Shown piece after piece: positions 4,997-5,022 of a stretch of DNA of 5,022 bases. Source of the stretch: an uncultured Eubacterium sp. (lineage in GTDB: Bacteria; Bacillota; Clostridia; Lachnospirales; Lachnospiraceae); assembly GCA_946611445.1 (NCBI GenBank), contig CAMODP010000145.1:1-5022 (forward strand), in the 5' to 3' direction. Each line of letters begins with the position of its first letter. Within the stretch, counting starts at the first letter, position 1. A model generated the notes under the pieces. The model made no database searches, had not been told where the DNA came from, and worked only from the letters and a program-made list of their open reading frames with translations. The position numbers were made by a program, and so were the translations under genes.

Positions 4997-5022
4997 GGAG
5001 ACAGGGGTCAGACCCCTGTCTC
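4997..5022. repeat. REP-like palindrome, copy 4 (cut by window edge)
   Basis: Arm GGAGACAGGGGTC (4997-5009), central A (5010) and 12 bases of the complementary arm, with the last base beyond the window. It starts 16 bases after the stop codon of the double-glycine-leader gene and could end or protect that transcript. Whether a T-run follows cannot be seen. Confidence 0.85.

Overview
The window reads as a piece of a Clostridia chromosome, most likely Lachnospiraceae or a close relative. This rests on moderate-to-high GC coding sequence, strong purine-rich Shine-Dalgarno sites, a Gram-positive style signal peptide, a gamma-glutamylcyclotransferase-like protein of a type I associate with that group, and a small double-glycine-leader protein. 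The assignment is inference from protein style; no rRNA or other marker gene is present.

All four genes I accept are on the + strand. Left to right: an AT-rich leader with two dyads, one copy of a 27-bp palindrome (61-87) and a plausible promoter (108-135); a 153-aa HD-domain phosphohydrolase (223-684); a 616-aa secreted metallophosphatase/nucleotidase of the CpdB/YfkN type (787-2637); a rearranged intergenic zone with a 61-bp tandem duplication of the nucleotidase 3' end and two more palindromes (2577-2782); a 582-aa protein with an N-terminal GGCT-like domain, an in-frame 72-bp tandem repeat and two C-terminal membrane segments (2801-4549); an AT-rich promoter/leader region (4550-4698); a 93-aa protein with a 15-aa double-glycine leader and a probable SH3-like mature part (4699-4980); and a fourth palindrome running into the right edge (4997-5022). 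No stretch over 300 bases lacks a gene.

The HD protein and the nucleotidase could share a transcript (102-bp gap) and both belong to phosphohydrolase families that often act on nucleotides or phosphoesters, one inside and one outside the cell. The GGCT-like membrane protein is separated from them by the palindromes and may be its own unit. The last gene has its own strong ribosome binding site and promoter-like sequence. Its leader implies export by a peptidase-containing (C39) ABC transporter, which is not in the window. I see no sequence evidence that the four genes form one pathway.

The points most worth following are the double-glycine-leader SH3-like protein, the GGCT/repeat/membrane fusion, and the four-copy REP-like palindrome family with its doublet next to a small tandem duplication.
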